64,000 nt of DNA from Siphonodentalium dalli. Taxonomy: Eukaryota; Mollusca; Scaphopoda; Gadilida; Siphonodentaliidae. This document shows, in pieces, positions 40,419 through 50,578 of the stretch (the first letter of the stretch is position 1; each line of letters starts with the position of its first letter). The stretch is from positions 34,878,194-34,942,193 of the forward strand of contig CP136069.1 in the NCBI GenBank assembly GCA_032622095.1. Reading direction: 5' to 3'. The translations under genes and the position numbers were made by a program. Below the pieces are notes generated by a model. The model had not been told where the DNA came from. It searched no databases and saw only the letters and a list, made by a program, of their open reading frames with translations.

Positions 40419-40660
40419 TTGCGGTTCGTAATAAATGCGTGTTGCCCAAATGGAACAGAACTACGACCTCGTTTTGAGTTTTCAGAACCACCATTTTCGA
40501 TCGCTGATTTTTGTGAGAGGCGAATGAACAAAATCCGACAGAATCGACAAATGAACCGGCCATGTGGAGTGCTGGCGATGTGGAGCAATGGTGGATCGAG
40601 TGCCAGACTTCCAGTAGACAGCAAGTGTTGCTACTTTTGAAGGTGATTATATTCGTTATC
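40419..40660. other. Conserved GC-richer subterminal segment, promoter/first-exon-like
   Basis: Between the two end-proximal repeats lies a segment of more balanced base composition, shared with the outer copy (about 52170-52403). In the outer copy the plus strand contains CGAAAATGGCGG, which resembles a YY1 site over a start codon. The inner copy has the mutated complement ACCACCATTTTCG. Both strands have short open frames (73-113 codons), but the two transposon copies disagree in frame after about 45 residues. On the inner plus strand it ends with TTTTGAAGGTGATT, which could be a splice donor. I regard it as a possible promoter or exon remnant, not a gene. Confidence 0.4.
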
Positions 40661-40819
40661 TTAATTTATATTTAGGATGTCGGATGTTTTGTAAAATAAT
40701 CTCAGTTGAATTTAAATCAGACCTAATTAAAGTAAACTTGAAAGCTTTCATATTGTAGATCTATGTCACTTAATTTACGGTATTGACTATTATTACCACT
40801 TTATATGGCATTCTCTACA

Positions 40820-40918
40820 GTTCTTCACGTCGCCAAGAACCGATATTATGGGGATTTGGTTCTTCGCGCTCTCTAGAACACTGACTCACGCGTTTTGAAG
40901 AACCAAATGAAGAACCAA
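40820..40918 (+). repeat. End-proximal repeat copy 2 (inner transposon)
   Basis: It is a direct repeat of 40299-40402 with a deletion near CTCTAGAAC. The outer element has the same arrangement at 51903-52000 and 52421-52523. The duplication therefore belongs to the family structure. Confidence 0.85.
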
Positions 40919-41443
40919 ATTTCTATGCTAAACTGAACTTAAGTGAAACCAAAAATAAAGGCATAAACTTATCACCAAGCACTCTGACTGGCCTCAGAGC
41001 AGTAATTCATCGACATATCAGCACCGATAGTATTATCATTCTGCTTAGGCCTCATCTGGGAAATATCTGTAGTCTCAAATTAACATTGATTTTAGTTACT
41101 TTTTTCCTTCTTAGAAATTTCTATATCCCCTAATTTGCAGAAGATAAAATGCATAATCAAAGTAACTAATGGGTGAACATCACCAACTTCAACTGGGGAA
41201 CGTCAATGGGATCCTAGGTCTCCCATAGCAGTTGAGGCTTAAGCTGAATGAAGTTCTCAGAGTGTGAATTTGGTGATGCTAGCCTGCTGGGCAGGATAGT
41301 GTCACTAAATTCATGATCTGGGGACCTCATTCTGCAAATGACATACACAATATTGCAAGCTTGCTCGCCAGCGAATATAAAGTCATTAACCCTTTCTGTA
41401 CTAAATAATCATTGACGAGTACATGTAGTTCTCTCAAGAAATA
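40919..41443. other. Inner transposon core, non-coding
   Basis: This AT-rich core segment is matched by the complement of about 51376-51902 in the outer copy. It contains one hairpin near 41258-41317 built on GGTGATGCTAGC, related to the pair near 33520-33690. No gene is visible. Confidence 0.55.
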
Positions 41444-41447
41444 TTAA

Positions 41448-41921
41448 AGTTACTCAATCCGATAAAACTCCTCTCAATTACTATTTCAATGGCTTCGGGG
41501 GTCAAACATATTTGATTCGAGTCGAGGAAGTCACCCATCAAAGCTCAGATTTGTTAGATATCGATTTTAGAAATCTATTATTTTTCATTATCGGGAATAC
41601 TTTCTGGCCCAGAACTCAGTCAAAATTGCGTTATTATTACCACTTGATTTTAGAGTTATCCATCCTTGTCTGTTTGAATAGATTTTGGTGTACACATCCC
41701 GAGCAGATTATGGCAGTTGAAGGCAATTACTCATTTCGAGTAAATAACAAATTTCAAAAATCAATATCTAATAACTCTGAGCTTTGTTTGATGGGTTCCT
41801 CGACTCGAATCAAATATTTTTTACCCCCAAAGCCAAAGAAATAGTAATATAGGACCCTCTAATCGGATTGTTGTTGTTGGAATCTGTTGAGATGGGGACC
41901 CTCTGTTCGGATTGAGTACCT
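41448..41921. mobile_element. 474-bp MITE, family B copy 1, TTAA duplication
   Basis: TTAA at 41444-41447 and 41922-41925 flank it. The inverted ends are AGTTACTCAATCCGAT and, from the right, AGGTACTCAATCCGA. The outer transposon has the empty site ATATTAAGATAAT (complement near 51370-51382). It is nearly identical to 43124-43603. The ends are shared with family A (31184-31586) but the centre differs. A frame of 110 codons across it is not supported by the sister copy, where it stops at different places, and it is a by-product. Confidence 0.9.
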
Positions 41922-42319
41922 TTAAGATAATAAGTTCAACTGGAGAGGTATTTTATTAGACTGATGGGAATGTTATCAGTAACCTAGAAGTAGCATATAG
42001 CAACAGTTTTTATATGCAAAATCTGATTATTGGAGAATTATTTATAATAACAACAATGTTTTACATGTAGGCCCTAATTGCTGATTGACATAGAATAATA
42101 ATTATATAATATAGAAATGAGCGGTGCCCATGTGTCTGCGTGGTATGCATCCATGTCTTGCCATCATATGTTGTCCGCATGATAACTTTAACAGTAGTCA
42201 GTAACACAATTTGATGAAACTTAGCACTTGGAAGATTTGGATCCATCCAACCATTTCTGGTGGAGTTATGTCCCTTTTCGAATTAGAATTTGATGATTAT
42301 TTTTTTGTCTGGATGTTAA

Positions 42320-42912
42320 AGGGATACTGTACCCAACATGTTGTTGTTGGTTTCTATAGTCTCCGAGTCGGAGAATAAGGTAACAATTTTTCCATTATTT
42401 GAAAGTCTGTTGAGTACGAAGTGGTGTTACGGATGGCAAATTTACCGGAATGCAAAAATACAAATTGTCGTTGTCGAGTAATTTTTGTACAGTTTTCAAC
42501 CAAATGAATCAAATAAAAGTTATATTATATGCATACTAGTCACATATACTCATTTAAGTTATTGTATCATCACTAGTCAGTGAGTGATTTGAGTTTTCTC
42601 CTCGTATCATCATAATGTTCAAACGATCGTGTGTGCGATCGGTTTACAAATCCAGTATCCCTCAATTACTTTATTTGATTACGTCATGTACACGGGAATT
42701 CGTAATTTAATTGACGCCATTTTATGGCTCCAGTCATAAATTCAATTTATATCAAATTAGTAACTTTTAAATTATTAAATTTTAAGATAGCCTATTATCC
42801 TGAGCGTTTACAGAATACATCTTCGACTCAAATTGTTTATGTTTCTATATATTATCGATATTAGATCGTTGTTATCACCGGAATTTTAATGAAAATGGCG
42901 TACAGTACCCCT
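42320..42912. mobile_element. 593-bp TTAA-flanked element, inner copy only
   Basis: TTAA at 42316-42319 and 42913-42916 flank inverted ends AGGGATACTGTACCC and, from the right, AGGGGTACTGTACGCC. The outer transposon has the uninterrupted site GGATGTTAACTC (complement near 50980). The interior is AT-rich with no gene. It is probably a MITE related to piggyBac or Kolobok by target choice. Confidence 0.88.
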
Positions 42913-42953
42913 TTAACTCAAATTATGATTATCCGATACCTTTCAAATTTACT

Positions 42954-43119
42954 ATGTGGATTAATTACACGAAAATACATTGTCAAACAAAGCCACCTTA
43001 TTTGGGAACTTGTGGCCTTTTATTAACCCTTCCTTGGCTGGAGCTTCCTAAAATTTTGCGAAAAACATGTGTGCCAATGCATTCTCTTATATATGTGAGT
43101 ATCTCATGTGAGATGCTTA
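42954..43119. other. Core segment with short palindrome around a TTAA
   Basis: Core sequence ends in a hairpin whose arms contain TGCATTCTCTTATATATG. Its loop side holds the TTAA used by the next MITE. The outer counterpart, about 50755-50825, keeps the hairpin intact. A second similar hairpin follows the MITE at 43608-43705. Confidence 0.55.
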
Positions 43120-43123
43120 TTAA

Positions 43124-43603
43124 AGGTACTCAATCCGATAAAACTCCTCTCAATTACTATTTCAATGGCTTCGGGGGTCAAAAATATTTGATTCGAGTCG
43201 AGGAAGTCACCCATCAAAGCTCAGATTTGTTAGATATCGATTTTAGAAATCTAGTATTTTTCATTTTCGGGAATACTTTCTGGCCCAGAACTCAGTCAAA
43301 ATTGCGTTATTATTACCACTTGATTTTAGAGTTATCCATCCTTGTCTGTTTGAATAGATTTTGGTGTACACATCCCGAGCAGATTACGGCAGTTGAAGGC
43401 AATTATTAGTACTCATCTCGAGTAAATAACAAATTTCAAAAATCAATATCTAATAACTCTGAGCTTTGTTTGATGGGTTCCTCGACTCGAATCAAATATT
43501 TTTTACCCACAAAGCCAAAGAAATAGTAATATAGGACCCTCTGATCGGATTGTTGTTGTTGGAATCTGTTGAGATGGGGACCCTCTGTTCGGATTGAGTA
43601 CCT
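43124..43603. mobile_element. 480-bp MITE, family B copy 2, TTAA duplication
   Basis: TTAA at 43120-43123 and 43604-43607 flank it. The inverted ends are AGGTACTCAATCCGAT and, from the right, AGGTACTCAATCCGAA. The outer transposon has the empty site GCTTATTAAGAGAATG (complement near 50763-50778). It differs from copy 1 at only a handful of positions, so the two insertions are close in age. The 151-codon frame entering from the left flank is a chance read-through. Confidence 0.9.
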
Positions 43604-43607
43604 TTAA

Positions 43608-44211
43608 GAGAATGCATGATCCTAACAATATTTACCATGACTATAAGCCAGTGCATTCTCTGGTATATGCGAGGCTGCCTATGGGAGACTCGCATATATA
43701 AGAGAATTCCTGTCACATGATCTTTAATTCTGCATCTGCTGTGCCGATCCCATCATGAAAGGGATATTGAAGCCACAGCCCGGTTTGTGCTCCATGATAG
43801 AAATAATATTATTAGCTTCAGAATTTTTCCAAGTATCGAAATAGTTCGATAAATATCTTAACTACCTTTCTACGAACATTTTGTAACCCAAAAAGACGCA
43901 TTGGAGTAATGAAAAATACAACTGTGAGTCTGTGAATACCGTGTTAGGGTCCCAAACACAAAACAGCCATTTACAAGAAATGGAACAAAAAAAAGAACGT
44001 TCCATGGTACTCTACTCCTGATATGGTAGCAATAAAGAGCGTTTATCTTACTTCTGGCGAAAGTTGAAAATGACTGAGAAATGGCTGTGACTTTGGCAAA
44101 GTATTTTTCAGAGCATATGAAGCCGGTGCATCAATAGTTTTGGCAGTTCGAATGAGCCATTTACGTTTAAGGCCCTGAGTCCTTTAATGAGATATTATTT
44201 TTTATTTGTAG
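43608..44211. other. Inner transposon core upstream of the zinc-finger remnant
   Basis: It starts with a hairpin (AGAGAATGCA pairing near 43608-43705), then AT-rich sequence without recognisable coding. The ATTT target (complement AAAT at 43801-43804) is unoccupied here but holds a 326-bp insertion in the outer copy. The last 20 bases form a pyrimidine-rich tract ending TTTATTTGTAG, a plausible splice acceptor. Confidence 0.5.
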
Positions 44212-44462
44212 ATGTCCAACGTGTCAGGTCAGTTTCAAAGACCGGTTATCCCTGAAACGTCATCAGTTGCTGCATATAGACAAGAACCGTGTCAAATTAC
44301 GTAACTTTTGTGACTATGTGTGCCGGCGATCTGTTTCATTGAGATGTCATTTTGGAAAGATATCGCCCATCTAGCGGAGCTGTCTTCAAATGTGATGTGT
44401 GTCCATTCGAGATGATTGACGAAAATATATTTAGTAGACAATTTCATTCTGAAGATTCACAT
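44212..44462 (+). pseudogene. C2H2 zinc-finger exon remnant (inner copy)
   Basis: Directly after a T-rich tract ending in TAG, one frame encodes a canonical finger: Cys-x2-Cys-x12-His-x3-His, with Phe and Leu in the usual core positions (CPTCQVSFK... LSLKRHQLLH). A degenerate second finger follows (CDYVC...SLRCH), then a stop at 44372-44374. In another frame, 44391-44462 gives a third finger-like stretch with Cys-x2-Cys and two His spaced by four, though the Cys-His spacing is 14 instead of 12. A single-base shift near 44353 would explain the frame change. C2H2 fingers bind DNA or RNA. Here the exon is broken and has no start, so it is a remnant of either a captured host gene or the element's own lost protein. 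The outer copy has the same frameshift at 49588-49838. Confidence 0.7.
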
Positions 44463-45835
44463 AGGAATGTAGTTGGAATCTAAATGCAGAGAGGTAAGAT
44501 GAAACCATGTTAACAGAGAACTCTGATATTCAAAATAAGAATGAACGACAATGTGACCTTCAAAATAAGGATGAGAAACACTTTAACATTCCCCGCTCTA
44601 ATCATGTCAGCTATGAAACTGTGGACCAGCATTGTTACCAGAATAGTCAGATAAAGTCCTATTCTTTCTATTAAAACGTCAAGGAATATGGATGCTGAGG
44701 GCGTCGGATGGGAGCGACTTCAGAATATCTTACCAGTTGTCATAGAAATACAAAAGTTTAATGTTTTCTCAAATCTCACTATTTGGTGCAACTGTGTGGC
44801 TCAATAAGCTAATTCGCACTATTGACATATTCGTGATTTGTATATATGGTCTTTGTGATATATGACACGACTACTATGTTGCAAAGTGAAATATCAAGAT
44901 TCAATTGAGCTATTGATATATTCCACCTTATTTTTTTTTCTGGGACTAATCAGAACAAACTATGTGTATGTTCTGGTTTTCGCGCACATGAGGCATGCGT
45001 TTGTTTATTAGTCTCTTGCGAGAAATCTGAACTATCGAGGAAAACAACAAATGGATTCATTTGGAGTGGCATCTTCCGGAACCATATACACTCAAATCTG
45101 TGTACACGTATGTCAAGTTCCCAACTAATTAGATCTGGTTTAATTTGTGCATATCATTTGTTGACTTTCTGAATGGACATTTTGCATCAGTAGTTGCACT
45201 TCTATTGTGGTTTGACATTGGTTGTTAATGTATACACATCGCAGCGTCGCTATTTGATACTATTCTACATGCTGTGTTCATTTTCTAACAACTGTTTGGC
45301 GTTGTTGAAACGGGTTATAATTTATTAATATTATTGGAAAGAACCAGGAAATCGTATGATGAAGTCAACACGTGTCGCATATTTCTAAAACGTCCAGAAG
45401 ATATGCATCAAGATGATTATGACTACTCCCAGAGAAAATTTAAATGGTACTAGTCTGAAGTATTTCCAGGCAGCTAAATAAGGTGCCGGTCATTTGCAGA
45501 ATGAAGTCCCTAAATGGTGCATTTAGTGATGGAACCCACATAGCAGGCTAGCATCACCAAATTTACCCTCCGAGGACCTCATAGCTGATCAATTCCTAAA
45601 CAGAATGAGTCCCATTGGATGAATTTGGTGATGCTAGCCCACTATGAGGGGTAGCATCACTAAACTCACCCTCTGGTGACCTCATTCTTCAAAATGTCCA
45701 GCACATTATTTTGAGGCCTGAGAAATTCTCATTAATATCCCATTTAACATCAAATGGTAATTCAGTTGGTCACTAAACTCATGATTTATCGCAAATAGAT
45801 AAATAAACAAATTTTCAACATGACATTTGGGGTTC
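44463..45835. other. Inner transposon core, non-coding, containing the foldback empty site
   Basis: This AT-rich core aligns in inverse orientation to 33362-34333 of the outer copy and, before the empty site, to 49187-49587. The single GACACGAC at 44864-44871 marks where the foldback element sits in the outer copy. The paired GGTGATGCTAGC hairpins recur near 45520-45670. No gene is visible. Confidence 0.65.
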
Positions 45836-45837
45836 TA

Positions 45838-46601
45838 AACACCTCAAAAAAAGTAAGTTCCCCCTAATATATTTGTTAATATGTTATGAAACATGAGATG
45901 GATTTTGACGAAACATCATTCAATTGTTTTGTGGTATCTGGTTCAGAGCCTGCACAGTGTACGAGACAAGGTCTTTTGGGTTATGTTATGGCCGACTGAG
46001 CACAAATTGATTGGAAGAGTGGTGCTTTTCAAAAGCTGCAAAACACTTGACGTAGAGTGAACAATCACTCCAGTGTTCCATTGTTCACTCAAGTTGCTAC
46101 TGCCTGTAAATGTGGTCCAAAAGTGACACTTATCCACGATAACATGCGTGTTATCTTCGGGACCCAATGTGCCCACTGCATGCCCAGGCCATTCAGGCTA
46201 ACCACATTAATTTGGAAAGGCACCTTGCAGTAATGCAGTTACATGCTGTGAACGACACAGAGTTATTGGAATCAGTCTATTTGAAGCCCTTTTTCAGTAA
46301 ACCATATAGGCATTGAGGTACCAACAGATAAGGATGTTTCAAGCCCGTGCGAGAAATGGGGGGACAACAGCACAGCAGAATGACTGATCACTCTATCTGT
46401 GTTTTTGCAACTTTTTAAAAGTGGCCCTTTTCCATTCAATTCATGCTCACTCAGCCATATGTTACCTCACCGCATAGTGCTTATATCACACTTGATGTCT
46501 CTGGTACCTCAAGTCATTCAGAGATTTTCATCAAAATCCATCCAATATCTCATAAAATATTACCGAATATATTAGGGGGGACTTTCTTTTTTTGAGGCGT
46601 T
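45838..46601. mobile_element. 764-bp inverted-repeat element (inner copy)
   Basis: It is the counterpart of 32593-33359, with ends AACACCTCAAAAAAAG and AACGCCTCAAAAAAAG and TA at 45836-45837 and 46602-46603. It is shared by both transposon copies and so older than their separation. Confidence 0.75.
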
Positions 46602-46778
46602 TACAACAAAATTGGCAAGAGAATGATGGTGAATTTATAAATATCTTTCAAAATTTCACGTTTAAAACAAAACCATAAATGAGATTATTGATCCCCTGAA
46701 AAAACTGTTTGTCCTAAAAAAATTATTTTAATGTGACAAATAAATCGACAAGCTACAAGTATGGTCTGCTATCCTTAA

Positions 46779-47182
46779 AGGTACTCAGTCCGATCCGATG
46801 CTCCTAAATTGCTATTTCTTTGGCTTCGGGGGTAAACAAAATATTCAATTCTAGTCGAGGAAGCCATCCATCAAACCTCAGATTGATTAGATATCGATGT
46901 TTGAAATGTGCTGTTTCTATGTGTTTGTGGTCCAATCTTTTCTTATTAATAGTTACAACTTGATTTTAGATTTATCCATCTTACAACTGCAGTTCGTCCG
47001 TTTTTAGCGCATGGTCGTCGACAAGATTGGACCACAAACTATAGAAACAGCACATTTGAAACATCGATATCTAATCAATCTGAGCTTTGAGATGGGTGGG
47101 TTCCTCGACTCGAATCAAATATTTTTTACACCCAAAGCCAAAGAAATAATAACTTAGAAGCATCTGATCGGATTGGGTTTCT
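46779..47182. mobile_element. 404-bp MITE, family A (inner copy)
   Basis: TTAA at 46775-46778 and 47183-47186 flank inverted ends AGGTACTCAGTCCGATC and, from the right, AGAAACCCAATCCGATC. It is the counterpart of 31184-31586. Here the left TTAA is uninterrupted, whereas in the outer copy it received the 494-bp element. Confidence 0.85.
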
Positions 47183-47344
47183 TTAAAATACTGAATTCTT
47201 AAACATATTGTGCCAAAATTCCACCTGACTATATGTAGAATATTTTTCAAGTTTAATGAATAAATGATTATCTTTATGCAACATTTTTCTTCTGATTCAC
47301 CTGTACACAGAATGAAATGCATTTTCAGTGCTGATAATGCAATC

Positions 47345-47982
47345 TCTGTTACTAGAACCAACTGGTTCTTGGGCATGTATCCAACAAGGAACCAAATTTA
47401 TTCTAAATGAAGAACCAATGGTTCTTCGTGGAAGGGAGGAGGGGAAATTGGTTCTTGGGGAAGAACCAAACTGGAACCAATGAAGAACCAGGGATTGGTT
47501 CTTGAGGGAGAACCAATGAAGAACCATTTGGTTCTTGGGATGAAGAACCAAATTTTAATCATGAAGAACCTATTGGTTCCGCCTGGAGGACAAACTTGAA
47601 GAACCAAATTTGGTTCTTCAATTTTCTCTGTGAGGAACCATTATTACTCTTGAAGAACCAAATTATTATTCCCGAAGAACCAAATGGTTCCACATGAAGA
47701 ACCAATTATATCAACGAAGAACCAAATATTCAGTCGTGGAGAACCAACTGGTTCTGCGGTGTATAAATAATGAAGAACCAAATGGTTCTAGATTTGGTTC
47801 TTAATAGTCACAATAATGAGGAACCAATTGGTTCTTGGTTTGGTTCCCGATAAACCCAAATCTGAAGAACCAAATGGTTCTAGGTCCCCTGAAGAACCAC
47901 TTGGTTCTTCATTTGGTTCCGCCTGGAGGACAAGTGGGGAACCAATGAAGAACCATTGGGTTCCAATTTTTTTCTAAGAGTG
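47345..47982 (-). repeat. Left-type subterminal repeat cluster (inner transposon)
   Basis: This is the reverse-complement counterpart of 30385-31015, with the same series of GAAGAACC/GGTTCTTC motifs ending in TTTCTAAGAGTG. Conservation of nearly every motif between copies indicates that the cluster is a fixed part of the family. Confidence 0.88.
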
Positions 47983-48775
47983 TATGTCGCTACGTTATAA
48001 CGTCGAGATATAGTGTCCACGAGCCCATGGGGCCTCCCGGGCGGTCCCGGGCGGTCCCAATGTTATTTTTGTTTATATACCATTTTATCGGATGTTGAGG
48101 GGTTAATAACACCGGCCGGAGTCGAGCGAGCGAGTACCATTTTGTAGGTTGACCTCGTGGGGTATGTCTTTACGTTATAATGTCGAGATATAGTGTCCAC
48201 GGGCCCATGGGGCCTCCCGGGCGGTCCCGGGCGGTCCCAATGTTATTTTTGTTTATAAACCATTTTGTTGGATTTTGGGGGGTTAATAACACCGGCCGGG
48301 GTCGAGCGAGCGAGTAACATTTTCTAGGTTGACCTCATGGGGTATGTCGCTACGTTATAACGTCGAGATATTGTGTCCACGGGTACGTGGGGCCACCCGG
48401 GCGGTCCCGGGCGGTCCCAATGTTCTTTTTGTCTATATACCATTTTGTCGGATTTTGAGGGGTTAATAACACCGGCCGGGGTCGAGCGAGCGAGTAACAT
48501 TTTCTAGGTTGACCTCATGGGGTATGTCGCTACGTTATAACGTCGAGATATTGTGTCCACGGGCACGTGGGGCCACCCGGGCGGTCCCGGGCGGTCCTAA
48601 TGTTCTTTTTGTCTATTTACCATTTTATCGGATTTTGAGGGGTTAATAACGCCGGCCGGGGTCGAGCGAGGGAGTAACATTTTGTATGTTGACCTCGTGG
48701 GGTATGTCGCTATGTTATAACGTCGAGATATAGTGTCCACGGGCCCATGGGGCCGCCCGGGCGGTCCCGGGCGGT
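47983..48775 (-). repeat. 180-bp tandem array, right arm, part 2
   Basis: The array resumes at TATGTCGC, the continuation of the unit interrupted at 40270. About five reverse-orientation units follow, with the same landmarks as part 1. Confidence 0.92.
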
Positions 48776-49178
48776 TCCAAGGTTCTTTTGTTTGTACACT
48801 ATTTTACCGGAATTTGAGGGGTTAATAACATCGGCCGTGGACGCGTCAACGAGTCAATACATGGAATTAACACTCAGGTGTATTGCACTTATTGCACTAC
48901 CGAGAATCACCAAAATAATCTGTCTGAACACACACGAAGACACCAGTAATCACCCAGGCTCTTTTAGCCAATATCGGCATTTGTGGGGTTAATATGACCG
49001 GCCGGAGACGAGCGAGCGAGTAAATTTTTCTATGTTGCCCTCAGGTGGCATGTCGCTACGTTATACCGTCGAGATATTGTGTCCACGGGCTCGTTGGGCC
49101 GCTCGGGCGGTCCCGGGCGGTCCCCGGGCGGTCCCCGGGCGGTCCCGGGCGGTACCCGGGCGGTAATTAGTCACACCG
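48776..49178 (-). repeat. Foldback right terminal domain
   Basis: It is the reverse complement of 34334-34734: the unique stretch (48810-49000), the divergent unit with CGAGCGAGCGAG, repeated GGGCGGTCCC and the inverted end GCGGTAATTAGTCACACC. The number of GGGCGGTCC copies next to the end differs slightly between the two tips. Confidence 0.85.
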
Positions 49179-49186
49179 GTCGTGTC
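49179..49186. other. Right 8-bp target duplication GTCGTGTC of the foldback element
   Basis: It is the second copy of the duplication at 34326-34333, followed by ATATATCAC as in the unoccupied site of the inner transposon. Confidence 0.93.
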
Positions 49187-49587
49187 ATATATCACAAAGA
49201 CCATATATACAAATCACGAATATGTCAATAGTGCGAATTAGCTTATTGAGCCACACAGTTGCACCAAATAGTGAGATTTGAGAAAACATTAAACTTTTGT
49301 ATTTGTATGACAACTGGTAAGATATTCTGAAGTCGCTCCCATCCGACGCCCTCAGCATTCACATTCCTTGACGTTTTAATAGAAAGAATGGGACTTTATC
49401 TGACTACTCTGGTAACAATGCTGGTCCACAGTTTCATAGCTGACATGCTTAGAGCGGGGAACGTAAAAGTGTTTCTCATCCTTATTTTGAAGGTCACATT
49501 GTCGTTCATTCTTATTTTGAATATCAGAGTTCTCTGTTAACACGGTTTCATCTGACCTCTCTGCATTTAGATTCCAACTACATTCCT
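49187..49587. other. Outer transposon core, non-coding
   Basis: It is shared in inverse orientation with 44463-44863 of the inner copy. AT-rich, no gene seen. Confidence 0.55.
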
Positions 49588-49838
49588 ATGTGAATCTTCA
49601 GAATGAAATTGTCTACTAAATATATTTTCATCAATCATCTCGAATGGACACACATCACATTTGAAGACAGCTCCGCTAGATGGGCGATATCTTTCCAAAA
49701 TGACATCTCAATGAAACAGATCGCCGGCACACATAGTCACAAAAGTTACGTAATTTGACACGGTTCTTGTCTATATGCAGCAACTGATCACGTTTCAGGG
49801 ATAACCGGTCTTTGAATCTGACCTGACACGTTGGACAT
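49588..49838 (-). pseudogene. C2H2 zinc-finger exon remnant (outer copy)
   Basis: This is the minus-strand counterpart of 44212-44462, same length (251 bp) and with the same internal frameshift and stop. In the first finger the codon for the first zinc-binding His is GAT (Asp) here and CAT in the inner copy, and a Ser in the inner copy is Arg here. A TTTATTTGTAG tract again precedes the exon. The shared frameshift means the exon was already dead in the ancestor of the two copies. Confidence 0.68.
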
Positions 49839-50248
49839 CTACAAATAAAAAATAATATCTCATTAAAGGACTCAGGGCCTTAAACGTAAATGGCTCATTC
49901 GAACTGCCAAAACTATTGATGCACCGGCTTCATATGCTCTGAAAAACACTTTGCCAAAGTCACAGCCATTTCTCAGCCATTTTCAACTTTCGCCAGAAGT
50001 AAGATAAACGCTCTTTATTGCTACCATATCAGGAGTAGAGTACCATGGAACGTTCTTTTTTGTTCCATTTCGTGTAAATGGCTGTTTTGTGTTTGGGACC
50101 CTAACACGGTATTCACAGACTCACAGTTGTATTTTTCATTACTTCGATGCGTCTTTTTGGGTTACAAAATGTTCGTAGAAAGGTAGTTAAGATATTTATC
50201 GAACTATTTCGATACTTGGAAAAATTCTGAAGCTAATAATATTATTTA

Positions 50249-50574
50249 TCACATAATTTGGTCATAAAAGCAGTTTCATAATTATCGGTAATAGACACGT
50301 TTAATATCAGCGCGTGCGATGACGTCACGGCGTTCTTCAAATAACTTGCGATCGCTGTAGTTTATGATTGTTGTTTTCGATGAAAATTGCGCGTTGCTTC
50401 GGGTTTATTTGATCATGTGATAAAAGGTATCTCACACTCGTCCTATTTTATACGTAATTTATCAACCTCGTCCTCTAAATTCTATTTGAGCCTCGGTAAA
50501 CCTCGGCTCAAATCGAATTTAGTGAACTCGGTTGATAAATTCCGTATAAAATAGAAACTCATGTGAGATCCTCT
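50249..50574 (+). mobile_element. 326-bp insertion with ATTT duplication, right copy
   Basis: It is almost identical to 32187-32513 and is flanked by ATTT at 50245-50248 and 50575-50578. The inner copy has the empty site (complement AAAT at 43801-43804). Both copies are in the same orientation on the window's plus strand, one in each half of the outer element. Confidence 0.85.
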
Positions 50575-50578
50575 ATTT

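Larger units (their letters stand above)
40271..47982 (-). mobile_element. Inner copy of the same transposon family, inverted (7.7 kb)
   Basis: Its left boundary CACTTTAAGAACAGTC matches the right end of the outer element. Its right boundary is the complement of CACTCTTAGAAAAAAATTGG and matches the outer left end. The copy therefore lies in opposite orientation to its host. It is a full-length relative: the outer left half (30385-34333) aligns to its 44864-47982, and the outer right half (49187-52551) to its 40271-44863. It has three private TTAA insertions (474, 593 and 480 bp). Removing them and one TTAA each leaves about 6153 bp, the same as the outer core. No transposase is seen. Confidence 0.92.
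34334..49178. mobile_element. Foldback-like element with 180-bp tandem repeats in inverted arms
   Basis: Inverted ends GGTGTGACTAATTACCGC occur just inside the 8-bp duplications. The left arm (34334-37631) is tandem in one orientation. The right arm (37632-40270 plus 47983-49178) is the same repeat in reverse. Without the 7.7-kb inner transposon the element is about 7.1 kb. Long inverted arms made of tandem repeats are the architecture of foldback elements such as Drosophila FB and Galileo. An 8-bp duplication is compatible with hAT, P, Merlin or some Mutator-like enzymes, and I cannot choose between them. No transposase is visible. The precise empty site in the inner transposon proves that the unit inserted as a whole. 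Confidence 0.88.

Noticed and set aside
43108-43409. 151-codon frame across a TTAA MITE (and 110 codons in its sister)
   Set aside because: The frame crosses the insertion boundary and ends at different places in the two near-identical copies.
34334-49178. Helitron origin for the 180-bp array
   Set aside because: Clear inverted ends and an 8-bp target duplication are present; Helitrons have neither.
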